From the NCBI GenBank assembly GCA_004794785.1, contig SJOL01007527.1, positions 150,773-214,772 of the forward strand: a stretch of 64,000 nt of DNA. Reading direction: 5' to 3'. Positions within the stretch are counted from its first letter, which is position 1; the number at the start of each line of letters is the position of its first letter. Below the pieces are notes generated by a model. The model was given only the letters and a program-made list of their open reading frames with translations, had not been told where the DNA came from and ran no database searches. The stretch is from Opisthorchis felineus (Eukaryota; Platyhelminthes; Trematoda; Opisthorchiida; Opisthorchiidae). Position numbers and translations under genes: made by a program. Shown piece after piece: positions 60,681 through 64,000 of the stretch.

Positions 60681-63120
60681 TTCACTTAAAGGACGAAATT
60701 TCAACTGAAAATTTCCAGATCTCCTCTTACGGTTTAATTAAACTTCATCCAACTTAAGGGATTTTTGAGCGGACAAAGTGAAACTTGTCGCTGAATACGA
60801 TGTTTTGCGGTAAACAAAAAGCACACAGATGTTTGGTAAAAGTTGGAATGATTTTCGATTATTGATATTTCGTTGGGGTTGAGATAAGGAATGCGCCAAC
60901 TTTTGAATGTCATATCGCAAAACTACTATAATCGTTGTGGAAAGCCTTGATATCTTAATAATGGTCGGTAGCCAGATGCGCTTGTTTAGGACCAATCGTA
61001 ACCACATATGGACAGAAAATCTGGAAACCAAGCTTGTTTTCTGACGGAAACATGGCACAAGGAGAACAAAGAACACTACGTTCATGCTTATATCCACTTT
61101 TTCTCTTGAGTATTAACAGCCCAGAAACACTACAAAAGATATCACTATTTGTACAAGTGATCACAAATTTCTGAACTGGTCGACTTTTGTTTGGTAGATT
61201 CACCTACAAAAATCTGAGAATCTAATTCGAACAACCTCTTGAACCACAGATTAAAAAAATCAAACTCTAAATTGTTGAGTGAAGAATAATGAGAATGTGA
61301 CGTGAAATCTGCTACCGATAATACTTACCGAAATTTAGGGACACTAGGTGGACTCGGATGACCGGTGAAAAACATTATTCACCCCTTCACAGTATAGGCA
61401 CGTTAATCCACTACATTGGCCTCCTGAGCGGCACGTCCAACACGGACTACGTTATGGTAACCAAACACGTGATCATGCTTGCTTTTCACGTGATGAACCC
61501 ACGGCCTCGTGCTGGTCAGCGTAGCGTGAAGCAGTTACAAGCATCGACTGTGTCTGTACTTTCGGGCACTGTCTAGGAGAAACTGTTTTGTTATCTGGCA
61601 AAACCAATGAGACATCGTCTCGTGGAATAATACGCAGCCGATCCTCATTCCAGAAGGATTTTACAGAGCGGCCCCATCCTCCAATAAACCTAGCGATTTT
61701 CGAAGGTAGGATACTGAATACACTTTGGATACGTGTAGGCGCGGTGCAGAAATTCTATGCTTGCGTCAGAGAAGACTAGACGAATGAGGCAAATTAACGA
61801 CTAGGTTCGCTGAGGTATAAATCGCCTACATCAGATTGGCATTCAAAATCGCACACAGCAGACTTCTAGCCATTTGTGGTTAGATTCATCTAAACAGCGT
61901 CCTTCCCATACCTGTAAATGAATAGCTATGAGAAACATAGGAAGAATTTCCAACAACAATTTCACTCAGCCTAGTTTGCATCGGTCCATAATGCTCGACC
62001 TCGGGTGCAAGTGGGCGTAAGTTTCAGTCGCATCACGTGATGACTGCTAGTAAGGCAGTCGGACAGAGGCGATCACGTGGTCGCTCACCTCAAGGTCATC
62101 AACGGCAATCACGTATATTCAAGCTGCCGGAAACAAATAAGTCCACGATAAATGTTTCTGGAGTTTTGAATTTTGAACGCCAGTCTCCTACACTTAGTGA
62201 GTTATGAAAATCCAGCCTCAGTGGGCATCCCAAATTGCATGGGAAACAGTTGATTATAGACTATAGGTTGTTGCAAGTGAACTTTTAGGCGAAAAAAATA
62301 TTTAAGTCCATATATGCTTAAACCAAAAGGGTTCATAAGGCATCGTATGTTCGTTGAAATTTCTTTAAATTAGCTTTATTTTCTTGCGTGGATTTCAATT
62401 TCGCTTGTCCCCAGTTATGACTAAGGAAGTTCCTCACTGAACATCTGGGGAGCCTTCCGTTGAAAAACTGCTTCATCCACGGTTTTCGTCCTCTAAGGCC
62501 TTCAAGGTGTTAAGTGATAAGATGTCGACAATTATGTGTTTGTGCATTGAATTCAACTATACTGAGTTTTCCTGAAAACTTACTTACTTACTTACTTATA
62601 CTTAATATAGAACAACAGTAGTCTTGGAACATTGTGCCCGACTGGGTGGTAAAAATAACCCAAACCTAGGAATGGAATTGGAATTTTCCTCCCTACAACA
62701 CCACGGAAGATAATATGCCCTGAACACTAACTAACAAGTGACTGTGTTAACGGTTGACGGGATAGACAATCTTTTGCCGCACAACCGGCCTGGTCAGTAT
62801 GGAACATTCATCCATCGATGCGAATGCTACGGAATTTCAGGCGATTAATGATTCCGAAACAAACAAAAAACTCTGTCACTGGAATGAATGTACATCGCCA
62901 GGGTTGAAAAATATAACTGCCACTACAAAGAAACTCGTGAAACAACTGGGTGAAGCGCTTCCGATCGACTAAAGTGTACGGACCATCAGAATGAGCTCAG
63001 ACAGCTACCTTAAAGACATCCACTGAAGAGTGAACATGGATGCTAGAATTTGACCCGTGATCATATAAACGAAGTCATCTGAAATGTTGCAACACCTCGA
63101 GCAGGGTCAGAGTTTCATTA
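60681..63120. other. No supported gene
   Basis: Frames such as 60738-61097 (minus, 119 codons), 61358-61576 and 61588-61779 (plus) have no recognised motifs and no good splice boundaries. Only the small tetranucleotide repeat stands out. Confidence 0.4.
62579..62600. repeat. (TTAC)n tetranucleotide repeat
   Basis: About five units of cttacttacttactta in an otherwise unremarkable stretch. Confidence 0.9.
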
Positions 63121-63455
63121 GTGTATGTAACGCACATCCGAACAGACACAGTATTAGCGAAATACACTCATTTTTATACCAATTTTCTTTTGACGGGAGA
63201 CTTACCTGGAACCCAGCTGAATCTCTGGTCTATGATGTCTTTAAGTAACTGGGTTCCAGATGAGTCTCCCGTCAAAACCAAATTGGTATGTAAATAAGTC
63301 CAGTTCGCTAAGTTCGTGCAATTTCGGTTCAAGTAGAACATAAACTTGAGGGAAACTGGGGGATCGCGCCTACCTGATGAGCCGCAAGAAGGGCGGAACC
63401 GGTCTTTGGCTGTCGAAGGGTTTTCAGCAACCTTATGAGTAGTGTATTACGTCTA
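63121..63455. repeat. Palindromic (foldback) repeat family, long hairpin copy
   Basis: Two 62-bp arms, 63155-63216 and 63249-63310, are inverted copies of each other: tagcgaaatacactca...ggaacccag faces ctgggttcc...cgcta, around a 32-bp loop with gaatctctggtctatg. Beyond the right arm the outer part continues (gcaatttcggttcaagtag, gcgcctacctgatgag, ggcggaaccggtc) to the terminus cagcaaccttatgagtag at 63425-63442. The outer left part is missing or replaced. No transposase is seen in any copy, so the family is non-autonomous. Confidence 0.8.
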
Positions 63456-64000
63456 CACAGATGCTATATTAGTTTGTAACAGAAGCAAGATTAACTGTAT
63501 GAAGCCTGGACGTTAATTTTAATGTTAATAACACTGAGTCGACACGGTTACGAAGCTGATCGTGATTGAGAAGGCACAATGTGAGCATAAGCGAACGGGT
63601 GTTCACATGGTTTGTGTCCAATCATCCTGAACGTTGTGAACTACCTAAATCCACCCACACGACACACGTTTGGTTAGTATATCCCCCATCCAGACCTCCA
63701 TATTCCTTTCGCTTAGCTATATTTCTAACTTCGACGTGAGTCAGTTAACCCCTAAGAGACAAGTGGACGAAATTGTGGCAGCTACAACCACTGTACGACA
63801 AGTATGCGGTTCCTACAGCTGATAATGATGAGGATGATGAACGGTATTCGGACAGAATAAGTAGCTGACTTGCGTACGGGAGTAAAAAGATTTCTGCCGA
63901 ATAGATTCGGGGCACCGTTTATTCCGTGCCGACTGTCCTCAAACCTCTCTCCTATTTCGCAAATGGGCATACTCTAACATTTAGCTAGGGCCTGTTAATT

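Overview
The window looks like nuclear DNA of a flatworm, most likely a digenean trematode (fluke). This is inferred from long introns, moderate base composition, the standard genetic code with GT..AG splice sites, and decayed non-LTR and Penelope-like retrotransposons and SINE-like repeats of the kind common in fluke genomes. Species cannot be told. There are no operons, no CRISPR array and no bacterial-type genes. Most open frames here are chance frames or remains of mobile elements.

The main gene is the 3' half of a P5B-type P-type ATPase (ATP13A family, lysosomal/endosomal polyamine and cation transporters) on the minus strand. I found nine exons at 57564-57325, 56785-56456, 54002-53930, 51108-50958, 41341-41193, 40200-40112, 22253-22105, 21528-21159 and 18680-18468. 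Their phases agree at every junction and give 587 codons plus a stop. They encode the end of the P domain (with GDGANDC), the last six membrane spans and an unusually long acidic/serine-rich cytosolic tail. The 5' exons (actuator domain, DKTGT, nucleotide-binding domain) were not found and probably lie beyond 64000. The introns range from about 0.5 to 17.9 kb.

Layout: 1-4.8 kb, two head-to-tail CR1/Jockey-like LINE copies; 5.3-5.7 kb, a diverged tandem repeat of about 125 bp; 8.7-9.3 kb, Penelope-like reverse transcriptase remains; 10.1-10.4 kb, an unidentified exon-like frame on the minus strand; 10.4-10.75 kb, another CR1-like 3' end; about 12 kb and 20.5 kb, further reverse transcriptase scraps; 18.5-57.6 kb, the ATPase gene. 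Its largest intron (22.3-40.1 kb) holds an assembly gap in an AT microsatellite, a tRNA-derived SINE and two nested endonuclease/RT LINE copies (31.3-36 kb) in antisense to the gene. A palindromic, foldback-type repeat family occurs at about 18.9-19.7, 53.0-53.3 and 63.1-63.45 kb. A second SINE-like family occurs at 40.65-40.86, 60.10-60.29 and 60.42-60.68 kb. The region 57.6-64 kb holds one good unidentified exon candidate (59169-59387, minus) and repeats.

All identifications come from reading translated sequence against remembered family motifs; no database search was run.
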